In this document: positions 30,328 to 39,800 of the stretch, in pieces
Layout: each line of letters begins with the position of its first letter
Numbering within the stretch: the first letter of the stretch is position 1
DNA from: Candidatus Kapaibacterium sp.
Lineage (GTDB): Bacteria; Bacteroidota; Ignavibacteria; Kapaibacteriales; UBA2268
Direction: 5' to 3'
Assembly (NCBI GenBank): GCA_026418625.1
Contig: JAOABA010000024.1
Span: 1 to 64,000 of the forward strand
Length of the DNA: 64,000 nt
Position numbers and translations under genes: made by a program
Notes under the pieces: generated by a model
Told to the model about the DNA's origin: nothing
Database searches by the model: none
The model's input: the letters and a program-made list of their open reading frames with translations, nothing else

Positions 30328-30350
30328 CAAAATTTAGCAATAGAATATCA

Positions 30351-30385
30351 AATGGGCAACGTCAATGATGTTGCCCATTTTTATT
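30351..30385 (+). terminator. Intrinsic terminator of the T9SS-cargo operon
   Basis: AATGGGCAAC and GTTGCCCATT form a 10-bp stem around a 9-base loop, followed by TTTTATT. It begins 23 bases after the stop codon and closes the run of genes starting at 15003. Confidence 0.88.
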
Positions 30386-30461
30386 AATTAAAGATTTAAT
30401 AATTTTAAGCTTTCATTGTAACAAAAACTGATTTTTTTTGTTAAAGTAGATTTTAAGCATT

Positions 30462-31229
30462 ATGAAAAAATTTCTAATAATAATATTGTTATTTACAATT
30501 CCCTTTATGTTATTAGGGGACTATAAGAACACAAGAGTTCGTCTTTTTCTAAAAACTAAACTTGGAGAAGAATTTAATACTCTAGTTTTTGGAATAGATA
30601 AAGATGCAACAGATTATCTTGATAAAAATATCGGTGAGCAGGAATTATTTCCCGGTCATCCCCCATCTGGATTACACGCTGTTTTTATTATTTATGATTC
30701 TATTCAAAAGGAAAATGTCTGGTCTTATCTTGATTTGAAAGCTTTCCCTGATCTTGACACTGGATATAAATATTACAGAATGGACGTTCAGTATCACGCC
30801 GGTGACAATTTGATTTTTGAATGGAGACCATTTGGAGATGAAATAAGAGAAGCTTGGATTAATGATATAATAACTGGGGATTTAGTAAAAATAAATATGA
30901 AGGATTCCTCCCGTGCATTTATCGAAAATCAATTTATTAAAAAATTTGATTTGAAGGTTAAATATGAGTCTAATACAAATGTTGATGAAGTTCCTAAAGA
31001 TGATATCTTGATTTATAATAATCCAATCAATGATAATATTCAAATTATCAGCTCTGAACAGATTAAAGATTTTACTCTGTTTAATTTGTTTGGTAAGGAA
31101 ATGATAAGTGAAAATATAAATGATAAAAAAGCTAACATTGATATTAGTTTTTTATCCTCAGGTCTGTATTTCGTTAAACTAAAATTCTTTAATGATAAAA
31201 CCATTATCAAAAAAATCATTAAAAACTAA
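30462..31229 (+). CDS. Small T9SS-exported protein
   Basis: A 255-residue exported protein with a signal peptide (FLIIILLFTIPFMLL). The N-terminal domain (TLVFGIDKDATDYLDKNIGE, LHAVFIIYD, LDLKAFPD) resembles a beta-rich module that I associate with T9SS proteins of Ignavibacteria-type genomes; it has no assigned function. The last 75 residues are a sorting-domain-like tail (YNNPINDNIQIIS, FTLFNLFGKEM, SGLYFVKLKF, final IIKKIIKN). It follows the operon terminator and so has its own transcription. Confidence 0.65.
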   Translation: MKKFLIIILLFTIPFMLLGDYKNTRVRLFLKTKLGEEFNTLVFGIDKDATDYLDKNIGEQELFPGHPPSGLHAVFIIYDSIQKENVWSYLDLKAFPDLDTGYKYYRMDVQYHAGDNLIFEWRPFGDEIREAWINDIITGDLVKINMKDSSRAFIENQFIKKFDLKVKYESNTNVDEVPKDDILIYNNPINDNIQIISSEQIKDFTLFNLFGKEMISENINDKKANIDISFLSSGLYFVKLKFFNDKTIIKKIIKN

Positions 31230-31300
31230 TTATAAACTGATTTTATTATAATGATTATAATGAAAATTACTTTAGCACGTTACTATTTTTCTTAATACTT

Positions 31301-31306
31301 GGAGAG
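31301..31306 (+). promoter_or_regulatory. Ribosome-binding site pointing to a TTG start at 31311
   Basis: GGAGAG lies four bases before TTG at 31311. It overlaps the codons after the track's TTG at 31299, so the downstream TTG is the more likely start. Confidence 0.5.
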
Positions 31307-31310
31307 ATTA

Positions 31311-32492
31311 TTGGTAAATGATAATAAAGACAAAGATTTGCAAGAAGTAAATCAGGCTAATAATACATTTGATAAAGCAGGTAAAACTTCAAATCAGGCG
31401 ACTAACAATAAGGAGAGTTCAAACCGCTCAGATACTCATTCTAGTGCTAAGAAACAAACAATTATTAAAAAACAAAGCTCATCAACTTCTAAAACGAATG
31501 TCAGTAGCAACCAAAAACAATCAAACCAGCAAAAAGATTTAGAAAAGAATTCAAAACAAAATGATACATTAGTATCAGTTGTTGTTCCTCTTCTTAATGA
31601 AGAAGAGTCATTACCAGAGTTAGTGCTTCATTTAGAACAAGTCCTTGGCAAAATAGCTGGTAAAAGATATGAGATTATTTTTATTGATGATGGGTCAACA
31701 GATAATTCGTTCGCAGTCATAAAACAAATAAGAGCGAGGAATCAAAGAGTAAGGGCATTCCGTTTCAGAAGAAATTACGGAAAGTCTGCGGCTCTTTCAG
31801 TTGGTTTTCAAAATGCCAAAGGACGAATTGTTATAACTATGGACGCCGATTTACAGGATGACCCTGATGAGATACCAAATCTTATAAATAAAATTCGCGA
31901 GGGATATGACCTTGTATCAGGTTGGAAGAAAAAGAGATATGATCCAATTACAAAGACTATTCCATCTAAGTTTTTCAATTTTGTAACATCGGTATTCAGT
32001 GGGGTTAAGTTACACGATTTTAACTGTGGTCTAAAGGCATACAGACAAGAACTTGTTAAAGACCTACAGGTTTATGGTGAAATGCATAGATACATACCTG
32101 CTTTGGCTCACTGGGAAGGATATAAGGTTACTGAAATTCCTGTTCAACATCACCCAAGAAAATATGGAAAGACAAAATTTGGAATTTCCCGCTTCCTGAA
32201 AGGATTTCTTGATTTACTGACAGTTATGTTTACCACAAGATTTTTAAAGAGACCATTACATTTTTTTGGAACACTCGGTGGAATATTTGCATTTGCAGGA
32301 TTTGTCATTGATTTATACTTATTGATTGATTGGATAATAGGTAAAACATACCTTAGCAATCGCCCTCTTGCATTATTCGGTATTGCATTGATTATTGTCG
32401 GTGTTCAGTTGATTTCTCTTGGCTTACTGGGGGAATTGATAGCCAAAAATATGTTTGAAAAAGTAAATTATAAGATAAAAGAAAAATTATAA
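31311..32492 (+). CDS. Polyprenyl-phosphate glycosyltransferase (GT2, DPM1/GtrB-like)
   Basis: A 393-residue membrane-bound transferase that probably links a sugar to a polyprenyl-phosphate carrier. After an unusual, disordered, Ser/Asn/Lys/Gln-rich N terminus of about 85 residues, the GT2 domain begins SVVVPLLNEEESLPELV and continues with IFIDDGSTDNS, RNYGKSAALSVGFQNAKG and the catalytic MDADLQDDPDEIP. Two C-terminal helices (HFFGTLGGIFAFAGFVIDL and FGIALIIVGVQLISLGLLG) match the GtrB/ArnC-type membrane anchor. The TTG start is chosen from the GGAGAG site. The low-complexity leader is absent from typical members; its role is unknown. Confidence 0.85.
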   Translation: MVNDNKDKDLQEVNQANNTFDKAGKTSNQATNNKESSNRSDTHSSAKKQTIIKKQSSSTSKTNVSSNQKQSNQQKDLEKNSKQNDTLVSVVVPLLNEEESLPELVLHLEQVLGKIAGKRYEIIFIDDGSTDNSFAVIKQIRARNQRVRAFRFRRNYGKSAALSVGFQNAKGRIVITMDADLQDDPDEIPNLINKIREGYDLVSGWKKKRYDPITKTIPSKFFNFVTSVFSGVKLHDFNCGLKAYRQELVKDLQVYGEMHRYIPALAHWEGYKVTEIPVQHHPRKYGKTKFGISRFLKGFLDLLTVMFTTRFLKRPLHFFGTLGGIFAFAGFVIDLYLLIDWIIGKTYLSNRPLALFGIALIIVGVQLISLGLLGELIAKNMFEKVNYKIKEKL

Positions 32493-32508
32493 ATTCATAC
32501 GGATTGTT

Positions 32509-33252
32509 ATGATTAAAATATTAAAATTTACGATATTGATTTTTGCTGTGTTTTTTATCAATTATACCTTGTTTTCTCAATTTAAGAATATTAATATAAC
32601 CTCAGGAGTTTCTACGATTAGCATTCTTGGAAATAATCCGGGTGCTAAGTCAATTATTGAGAGGGATACTACCAAGGAACCAATTTATGGAGGAAGCTTT
32701 AAAACACCACAAACGTGTTTTACTTTTCAGGTTAACGTTGGTTTAGATGATCAGAATAAATTTATTATCCCAGTTGGTTTTGAGTATGTTTATTTTTATG
32801 CCCTCGAAAGAATACCTGCAGCAACCCAATTGACAGTTTATTTAAGGCATTCCATATCAGTTCCTACTTTTTACACAGGCTTTATGTATCAGTTTATGAA
32901 GTTTCCTTTAGCGAATGTCAAAGCTTATGCCGGTATTGAAGCCCGTGCTTCATTTGTCCAAGAGGGAGTCTTTTATCGAAGATTCTATTATCACGCTCTT
33001 GATTCTTCCTTTATTTATGAATCAAAAACCAAAGATGCCGCTACTCGTTTAGGGGCTGTTGTCAGGTTTGGATTTCAAGGGGAGGTAATTGATCCTTGGT
33101 ATGTCAATTTTAGTGCTGCTTACGGCATTATGAATTTGATTGGGAGAGATGATAAACGAGGCGAACTTTTAACACCACTGACAAACTTTGAAACAAAGGA
33201 ATCATTAGTCTATAATTTACATTTTGCTTTGTTGATTCAATACAGACTTTGA
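32509..33252 (+). CDS. Exported, probable outer-membrane beta-barrel protein
   Basis: A 247-residue protein with a signal peptide (KFTILIFAVFFINYTLFSQ). The remainder is rich in alternating hydrophobic/aromatic strands (FIIPVGFEYVYFYALER, LTVYLRHSISV, FYTGFMYQFMKF, LGAVVRFGFQGE), and the protein ends in NLHFALLIQYRL, which resembles the terminal strand of an outer-membrane barrel. No family is recognised. It lies between two glycosyltransferase genes with gaps of 16 and 7 bases, so it is probably co-transcribed with them. Confidence 0.55.
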   Translation: MIKILKFTILIFAVFFINYTLFSQFKNINITSGVSTISILGNNPGAKSIIERDTTKEPIYGGSFKTPQTCFTFQVNVGLDDQNKFIIPVGFEYVYFYALERIPAATQLTVYLRHSISVPTFYTGFMYQFMKFPLANVKAYAGIEARASFVQEGVFYRRFYYHALDSSFIYESKTKDAATRLGAVVRFGFQGEVIDPWYVNFSAAYGIMNLIGRDDKRGELLTPLTNFETKESLVYNLHFALLIQYRL

Positions 33253-33259
33253 TTAACTG

Positions 33260-34348
33260 ATGCAAGTGGACAAAGATTTGATCTACAAGAGCGACTGTTC
33301 GTATTTTAAGGGTTATATTCCCTGCAAACCCCATAAGGAAAAAGGGGTTCATTGCAAAGATTGTGAATATTACGACCCAAAAGATAAAATAATCCTGATT
33401 ATCAAACTTGCTGCCATTGGTGATGTTATCAGGACAACACCTTTGATTCACAAAATCAAAAAAGAACATCCTGATTCGCTTATCTGGTGGCTTACTTATA
33501 CCCCTGACATTCTCCCCTCGGTTGTTGATGCAAAATTTAAATATGATGCTGAATCCATTACAATTTTTCAGGCAACTGATTTCTTCAAAATTATTAATCT
33601 TGACAAGGACCCACAAGCCGGAGCCTTAACTTCTTTATTAAAAGCCAAAGAAAAATATGGATTTACTTTTTTGAATGGTAAACCAGCTCCATTGAATGAG
33701 CTTGCCGAGCATAAATTCTTGACCGGGCTTTTTGATGATGTCAGCCAGATGAATAAAAAGTCCTATCTTGAAGAGATTTTCGAAATTTGCGGTTGGAAGT
33801 TCGAGGGCGAAGAATACATCCTTGATTGTGATGAAAATGAAAAATGGGATATTCCAAATGAGGGGAAGAAAATAGTAGGTCTTAATACCGGCTGCGGCGA
33901 AAGATGGGTTTCGAGGCTTTGGAAAAACGAAAATTGGATTGAATTGATAAATTTGCTTAAAGATAAAGGATATTTTCCATTACTTCTTGGTGGCTCTCAG
34001 GAAGACAGCAATAATAAATACCTTTCAGAAAAAACAGGAGCTAATTATCCCGGGCATTTTTCATTGAAAAGATTTATTTCGCTTGTCAATCAGTGTGATG
34101 TTGTAGTTTCAGCCGTAACAATGGCGATGCATATAGCAATAGGATTGAAAAAGCCATTAGTTCTGATGAACAACATCTTCAATCCGTATGAATTTGAACT
34201 TTACGGAAGGGGTGAAATAATTCAGCCCGAAAAAGAATGCAAATGTTATTTCAGTCCTAAATGCAAGAATCCTGATTATTTCTGTATGGATTATATTAAA
34301 CCGGTTACTATATTCAATTCAATTGATAAAATACTTCAAAATCAATAA
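33260..34348 (+). CDS. Glycosyltransferase family 9 (heptosyltransferase-like) with Cys-rich termini
   Basis: A 362-residue GT-B enzyme related to LPS heptosyltransferases. The GT9 signature is LIIKLAAIGDVIRTTPLIHKI, and the donor half has VGLNTGCGERWVSRLW and YFPLLLGGSQED. Before the domain, residues 8-35 contain a Cys/His cluster (C-x8-C-x-x-H, then C-x2-C in GVHCKDCEYYD). The C terminus has another (KCKCYFSPKC, DYFC). These look like metal sites and are not part of the classic WaaC/WaaF fold. It probably acts in LPS or glycolipid synthesis with the nearby GT2 gene; the sugar is unknown. Confidence 0.8.
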   Translation: MQVDKDLIYKSDCSYFKGYIPCKPHKEKGVHCKDCEYYDPKDKIILIIKLAAIGDVIRTTPLIHKIKKEHPDSLIWWLTYTPDILPSVVDAKFKYDAESITIFQATDFFKIINLDKDPQAGALTSLLKAKEKYGFTFLNGKPAPLNELAEHKFLTGLFDDVSQMNKKSYLEEIFEICGWKFEGEEYILDCDENEKWDIPNEGKKIVGLNTGCGERWVSRLWKNENWIELINLLKDKGYFPLLLGGSQEDSNNKYLSEKTGANYPGHFSLKRFISLVNQCDVVVSAVTMAMHIAIGLKKPLVLMNNIFNPYEFELYGRGEIIQPEKECKCYFSPKCKNPDYFCMDYIKPVTIFNSIDKILQNQ

Positions 34349-34369
34349 TTATAAAACCATCTTTTCAAA

Positions 34370-35815
34370 ATGTCCCGAACTTCCGAAATAAAGTTTGTTG
34401 AACTGGAAATCGAATCGGCAGCTTTCACTGGTGTAGGCGTAGCAAGGCTGGATAATCTGGTTTATTTTGTTAAAGGAGCAGTTCCGGGGGACATTGTTAA
34501 AGCAAGAATTATAAAGAAAAAGAAAAAACATTGCGAAGCCGTTATTGAAGAAATCATTGTTCCTTCGGCACACAGGATAGAGCCTATTTGCAGCCATTTC
34601 GGTATTTGCGGAGGTTGTTCTTGGCAAAATTTGGATTATAGTCAGCAAATTTTCTGGAAAAGGCAGCACGTTATAGACTCTTTCCAAAGAATAGCAGGAC
34701 TAAATGTTGAAACTTATAATGAGACAGTTCCTTCCGAAAGGCAATTCTTTTTTAGGAACAAGATGGAATTTTCGTTTGGGGATTCAAGATGGCTGACTGA
34801 CGAAGAAATTCAATCGGAGAGTGAAATTCATAATAAAAACTTTGCCCTTGGGCTTCACATTGCGGGACGTTTCGACAAAATACTCGATATTCAAGAGTGC
34901 TATATTCAACCTGAATTTGGTAATAAAATTCTGAATTTAATTCGAAATAAAGCACTTGAATTTGATGTTAAAGCATATAATTTAAAATCTCATAATGGTT
35001 TTTTGAGGAATCTGATAATTCGTTCATCGCTTTATTCCTCAGAAATGATGATAATCCTGCTGACAGACGAAATCAAGGAAGAATCTGACAAGAAATTTCT
35101 GAACTGGTATTACGAGGAATTCAGTAAGGAAATGCCTGAAAATATTTCAGTTTTACATTCCTTCCATACTGGTTTTTCACCCGTTTATTTTGGTGATTAT
35201 ATAATCATAAAGGGCAAGGATTATTTGATTGAAGAAATTGACGGAATAAAGTTCAGAATTTCACCTTTTTCTTTTTTTCAGACAAACAGTTATCAACTGA
35301 ATAAATTCATTAAATATATAGTCAATTCTGCGGATATCACAAGCGACAGCATAGTTTGGGATTTATATTGCGGAGCCGGCTCAATTACTCTACCTGCATC
35401 CAAGAGGGCAAAAGAGATTTTTGGCTTCGAGATTTCCGAAAGCAGCATTAAAGATGCAAATACAAATAAGGAAATGAATAATATAGAAAACGCTAATTTT
35501 TACTCCATTGATTTGCATTCAAAGGAAATTTCTTCGAAGCTGAAAGAATTTCCTGAACCTGTCAGAATAATTATTGACCCTCCGAGAGCGGGTATGCATA
35601 AAAATCTGATACAAGTTATTAAGGAGATAGCACCCCCGAAAATTGTTTATGTCAGTTGCAATCCAACGACACAGGCAAGGGATTGTGCCGAACTTTCCGA
35701 AATTTTTGAAGTAAAATCAGTTACTCCATTCGATATGTTTCCTCAAACTTATCATATCGAATCAATTGCTGTCCTTGAAAGAAAGCTACGACAAAGCTAT
35801 GACAAAAACCTTTAA
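34370..35815 (+). CDS. rlmD: 23S rRNA (uracil-5-)-methyltransferase RlmD/RumA family
   Basis: SAM-dependent enzyme making 5-methyluridine in 23S rRNA (U1939-type). An N-terminal TRAM domain (IESAAFTGVGVARLDNLVYF) precedes the iron-sulfur cysteines C-x5-C-x2-C (CSHFGICGGC), with a fourth Cys in DIQECYIQPE. The SAM motif is WDLYCGAGSITLPAS; IIDPPRAGMHKN and the nucleophile motif VYVSCNPTT complete the active site. Length (481) is typical. RlmD and RlmC cannot be separated safely by sequence alone. It overlaps queE by 17 bases. Confidence 0.88.
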   Translation: MSRTSEIKFVELEIESAAFTGVGVARLDNLVYFVKGAVPGDIVKARIIKKKKKHCEAVIEEIIVPSAHRIEPICSHFGICGGCSWQNLDYSQQIFWKRQHVIDSFQRIAGLNVETYNETVPSERQFFFRNKMEFSFGDSRWLTDEEIQSESEIHNKNFALGLHIAGRFDKILDIQECYIQPEFGNKILNLIRNKALEFDVKAYNLKSHNGFLRNLIIRSSLYSSEMMIILLTDEIKEESDKKFLNWYYEEFSKEMPENISVLHSFHTGFSPVYFGDYIIIKGKDYLIEEIDGIKFRISPFSFFQTNSYQLNKFIKYIVNSADITSDSIVWDLYCGAGSITLPASKRAKEIFGFEISESSIKDANTNKEMNNIENANFYSIDLHSKEISSKLKEFPEPVRIIIDPPRAGMHKNLIQVIKEIAPPKIVYVSCNPTTQARDCAELSEIFEVKSVTPFDMFPQTYHIESIAVLERKLRQSYDKNL

Positions 35816-36464
35816 ATATAACATATCTGAAATTTTCTACTCAATTCAGGGTGAGGGAACAAGGGTAGGTCGTCCCTGTGTATTTGTAAGATTTCAGGGG
35901 TGTGAGCTTCGCTGTGATTGGTGCGATACCCCTTACGCCCTTGAAATCAAACAGAAAGAGCAGTTGATGAACCTCGAGGAAATAACCCAAGAAGTTGAAA
36001 AGTATGAATGCAAATTTGTTATGCTGACCGGCGGAGAGCCTCTTTACCACAAAGGAGTGAAAGACTTAATAAATTGGTTCTGTGATAATAATTTTGAAGT
36101 AGTTATCGAGACCAACGGTCATCAATCAATTGCAGAGATTGACAAAAGGGCAAATTTTGTTGTGGACATAAAATGCCCGGGTTCGAAGATGGAAAAATTT
36201 AATAATTATGAGAATTTTAAGCATCTGAAAAAGAATGACGAAGTTAAATTTGTAATCCTTAATCGTGAGGATTTTGATTTTGCTATTAACATTATCAGAA
36301 AATATGAATTAAATAATATAGTTGATAATATTTTATTTTCACCTGTTTTTGCAGTTCTTGAACCTGTAACGCTCGCCGAATGGATATTAAAAGAAAAAAT
36401 AAACGTCCGACTCCAATTACAAATCCATAAATTCATCTGGCATCCGGGAAAACGGGGAGTGTAA
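35799..36464 (+). CDS. queE: 7-carboxy-7-deazaguanine synthase
   Basis: Radical SAM enzyme of queuosine/7-deazaguanine synthesis. The cluster-binding motif is C-x3-C-x2-C in CELRCDWCDTPYA, which in QueE replaces the usual CxxxCxxC spacing with the same loop length seen in short forms. The substrate-side EIFYSIQGEGTRVGRPCVFV and MLTGGEPLYHKG are diagnostic. I take the ATG at 35799 (MTKTFKYNISEIFYS), giving 221 residues, rather than the track's 35766, because QueE proteins begin just before the EIFxSIQGEG motif. No other queuosine genes occur in the window. Confidence 0.92.
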   Translation: MTKTFKYNISEIFYSIQGEGTRVGRPCVFVRFQGCELRCDWCDTPYALEIKQKEQLMNLEEITQEVEKYECKFVMLTGGEPLYHKGVKDLINWFCDNNFEVVIETNGHQSIAEIDKRANFVVDIKCPGSKMEKFNNYENFKHLKKNDEVKFVILNREDFDFAINIIRKYELNNIVDNILFSPVFAVLEPVTLAEWILKEKINVRLQLQIHKFIWHPGKRGV

Positions 36465-36480
36465 AATTTTAAAGATAAAA

Positions 36481-36513
36481 TCCTATTATTTTTTAAATAT
36501 CATAGGACATTTT
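36481..36513 (+). terminator. Candidate intrinsic terminator after queE
   Basis: TCCTAT (36481-36486) pairs with ATAGGA (36502-36507) with further AT pairing inside, followed by CATTTTTT. The stem is AT-rich and weaker than the other terminators in the window. Confidence 0.45.
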
Positions 36514-36559
36514 TTAATAGCCTTTCTAATTCTAATTAATTCAATCACTTACATTCTTC

Positions 36560-36614
36560 TACGTGTTTTTTGGTATTTTTTAAAAATTTCAAAAAATACG
36601 TGTTTTTTGGTATT
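36560..36614. repeat. Pair of 18-bp direct repeats
   Basis: TACGTGTTTTTTGGTATT occurs at 36560-36577 and 36597-36614, 37 bases start to start. The intervening TTTTTAAAAATTTCAAAAAA is itself partly palindromic. It could be a paired regulator site for the downstream T9SS gene. Confidence 0.6.
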
Positions 36615-36823
36615 GCTTTAACATTTTTAATCAATTAAGTTACTTTTCGGGAAAGTGTTTTTTTTTGTGGAAAAATGGGTCATCACAAAAACAATTGTAA
36701 TGCTGTAAATCACTGAAATAAAGAGAAAATGTGAGGGACCACAAAAAAATAAGAAATTTCAAATATGTTGTTCTTTTGATGGAATATAATTCAATTTTGA
36801 TAAATAATAAGAAAGGTGCATCG

Positions 36824-39800
36824 ATGAAGAAATTTTTATTGCTTTTATTTGCTTTGCAATTATTGCTAAATGTTAATCTGAAATCTCAGGAAATATATTC
36901 CTGGGGAAGTAATGGTAGTGGTCAACTTGGCTTGGTGGCTTGGTCTCCCGGACAAATAGGCACTGAAACAACTTGGAAGGTTATTGCTTGCGGTTATACA
37001 CACACAGTAGCAATCAAGGAAGACGGGACACTATGGGCTTGGGGTAGTAATGTTTTTGGTCAATTAGGAGACGGGACGACTCAAGATAAATCGACGCCCA
37101 CACAAATAGGGACAGCAACCAACTGGCAGTCAGTCGCCTGTGGTAATAGACATACAATAGCAATCAAAGGAGACGGGACATTATGGGCTTGGGGGTCTAA
37201 TATTGCTGGCAAATTAGGGTTAGGAGATTACAAAGACAGATCGGTACCAGTTCAAATAGGGACAGAAAGCAACTGGAAAGAAGTCGCCTGTGACATGCAT
37301 CATTCAATAGCAATCAAAGGAGACGGGACATTATGGGCTTGGGGGAGTAATGATTATGGTCAATTAGGGTTAGGAGATTACAATCACAGATCGGTACCAG
37401 TTCGAATAGGGACAGCAACCAACTGGCAATCTGTCGCTTGTGGTTATTATCACACGCTCGCAATCAAGGAAGACGGGACATTATGGGCTTGGGGGTATAA
37501 TTATTATGGACAATTAGGAGACGGGACGACTGAAGATGAAATGATACCAACACGAATAGGGACAGCAACCAACTGGAAGTCAATAGCCTGTGCTAGCAGT
37601 CATACTATAGCAATCAAGGATGACGGGACACTATGGGCTTGGGGGTATAATTACGGTCAATTAGGAGACGGGACGGTAAGTTATATGAGAACCAGCCCGG
37701 CTCAAATAGGGACAGCAAACAACTGGAAGAATGTCGCTTGTGGTTATGAACACACAGTTGCAATCAAGGGCAATGGGACATTATGGGCTTGGGGTAGAAA
37801 TGTTTTTGGTCAATTAGGAGACGGGACGTCAACACAAAGAAACACCCCAGTTAGAATAGGGGACGCAACCAACTGGCAGTCAGTCGTCTGTGGTGATTAT
37901 CATACAGTAGCAATCAAGGGCGATGGGACACTATGGGCTTGGGGAAGGAATGAATATTATGGCCAATTAGGAGACGGGACGACAACAAATAGAACGATAC
38001 CAATACAAATAGGGGCAGCAACAAACTGGGAGTCAGTCGCCTGCGGTTATTATCATACAATAGCAATCAAGGGCGATGGGACATTATGGGCTTGGGGGAA
38101 TAATCAATATGGTCAATTAGGAGACGGGACGACAACAACGAGGACAAGCCCAGTTCAAATAGGGGCAGCAACAAACTGGGAGTCAGTCGCCTGCGGAGGT
38201 TCTCACACAATAGCAATCAAGGGAGATGGGACATTATGGGCTTGGGGTGAAAATTATTCTGGTCAATTAGGAGACGGGACGACAACAACGAGGACCAGCC
38301 CGGTTCAAATAGGAAACGAAACAAACTGGGTGTCAGTCGCCTGCGGTGGTTCTCACACAATAGCAATCAAGGATGACGGGACGATATGGGCTTGGGGAAG
38401 GAATGATTATGGTCAATTAGGAGACGGGACGACAACAACGAGGACCAGCCCTGTTCAAATAGGGACAGCAACAAACTGGCAGTTAGTCGCCTGTGGTTAT
38501 GAGCATACATTGGCACTTAAGTCTGTTTTAGCAAATATTGCAACAAAAGAAATAAGTAATATAACAACGAACACTGCAGAAAGCGGTGGTGAGATTAGCA
38601 CAGATGGCGGTGCTGAGGTTACGGCAAGAGGTGTTTGCTGGAATACTGCAGGAAGTCCTGACCTTACTAATAAACTCGGATTTACTGAAGATGGCTCAGG
38701 TATCGGTTCATTTACAAGCAATATAAGCGGTTTGTCACCAAATACGAAATATTATGTAAGAGCTTATGCCACTAACAGCGTTGGAACTTCTTATGGCCAA
38801 GAAATTGAGTTTACAACTGCTGTTCAGACAAATACCCAACCCCCACTCGGTAATCTTGTATTATGGTTAAACGGAAATGACATTGACGCAAACGGCGAAG
38901 CTGACCCAATCGCACAGCCTAAGCCAACACCACCAGACAAATGGTATGTAGAAAGTTTCTTTGATATTTGGAATGATGTTCAGCTGCCAAAGGATTATGC
39001 AACTGCTCCGACTAGCGAAAAGAAACCCAAAAAGACTCAGAAGGCAACAAATATCAACCGAAATACAGTATTTTTCGAGAGTGATTACGATGCAAACAGC
39101 TACGGAAAATCTGATATGATGACAATAGATTATAGCAGTGAAATCACAACAAGCAACGATAATAAATGGAGTCCGGACGGCTCGCCGAAATCTGTTTTTA
39201 TCGGATTTACCCCCGGTGATGTGAATCAAAACGGCAACCCTCATCCTTATTGGTCAGACGGGACAAAGTGCATTTTTGAAGCAGGTGGACCGCTTTCCGG
39301 CTATAATTTTTATATTAAAAATGGTTTTCTTATCATTGGTGCTTGGAACAGATATCAGAGCGTGTATTTCAAAACACAGATGCCGATTTCTACTAACACT
39401 GACTACATTGCACGCCTTGAATTTAAACAGGGAAAAGTAAGGGCAGTTCTAAATTCTTGGAATGGGACGGTAAACAATACAAGCTGCACATCTTGGGAGC
39501 CGTTTGACGGTTTCACCAAAGATGCTACGGACAAAAGCGGACTTGGTGGTGCCGCAAGAACACGTTATTACGATTACACAATTGGCTCAACTTATTCGGA
39601 TGAATACGAGGGTTGTATTGATGAAGTTCTTATTTATAATAAGGAATTGACAGCAGAAGAAATAAGTGATATTTACGGATACTTTTCAAATGGACTCGTT
39701 GGAAGATGGAAATTTGACGATGGCGTTGGAGGATGCTATAACCCATCAAACAGCAACCCACCAATACCAAAAGTTGGGGAATGGTCAGTCTTGGAAAATA

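Larger units (their letters stand above)
36465..36823. other. Intergenic region upstream of the RCC1-repeat gene
   Basis: No gene is supported here; the track's GTG start at 36731 is rejected. The region holds a candidate terminator for queE (36481-36513), a pair of 18-bp direct repeats (36560-36614) and a TTAAGTTACTTT string (36635-36646) resembling a Bacteroidota -7 element. Confidence 0.5.

Noticed and set aside
36731-36823. Upstream GTG start of the RCC1-repeat gene given by the ORF track
   Set aside because: It would bury the signal peptide 31 residues inside the protein; the ATG at 36824 has a better ribosome-binding site.
36896-38520. Regular repeat array that could be mistaken for a CRISPR or satellite
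   Set aside because: The period is about 156 bases, the units are in frame and encode RCC1 motifs, and there are no short identical repeats with unique spacers.
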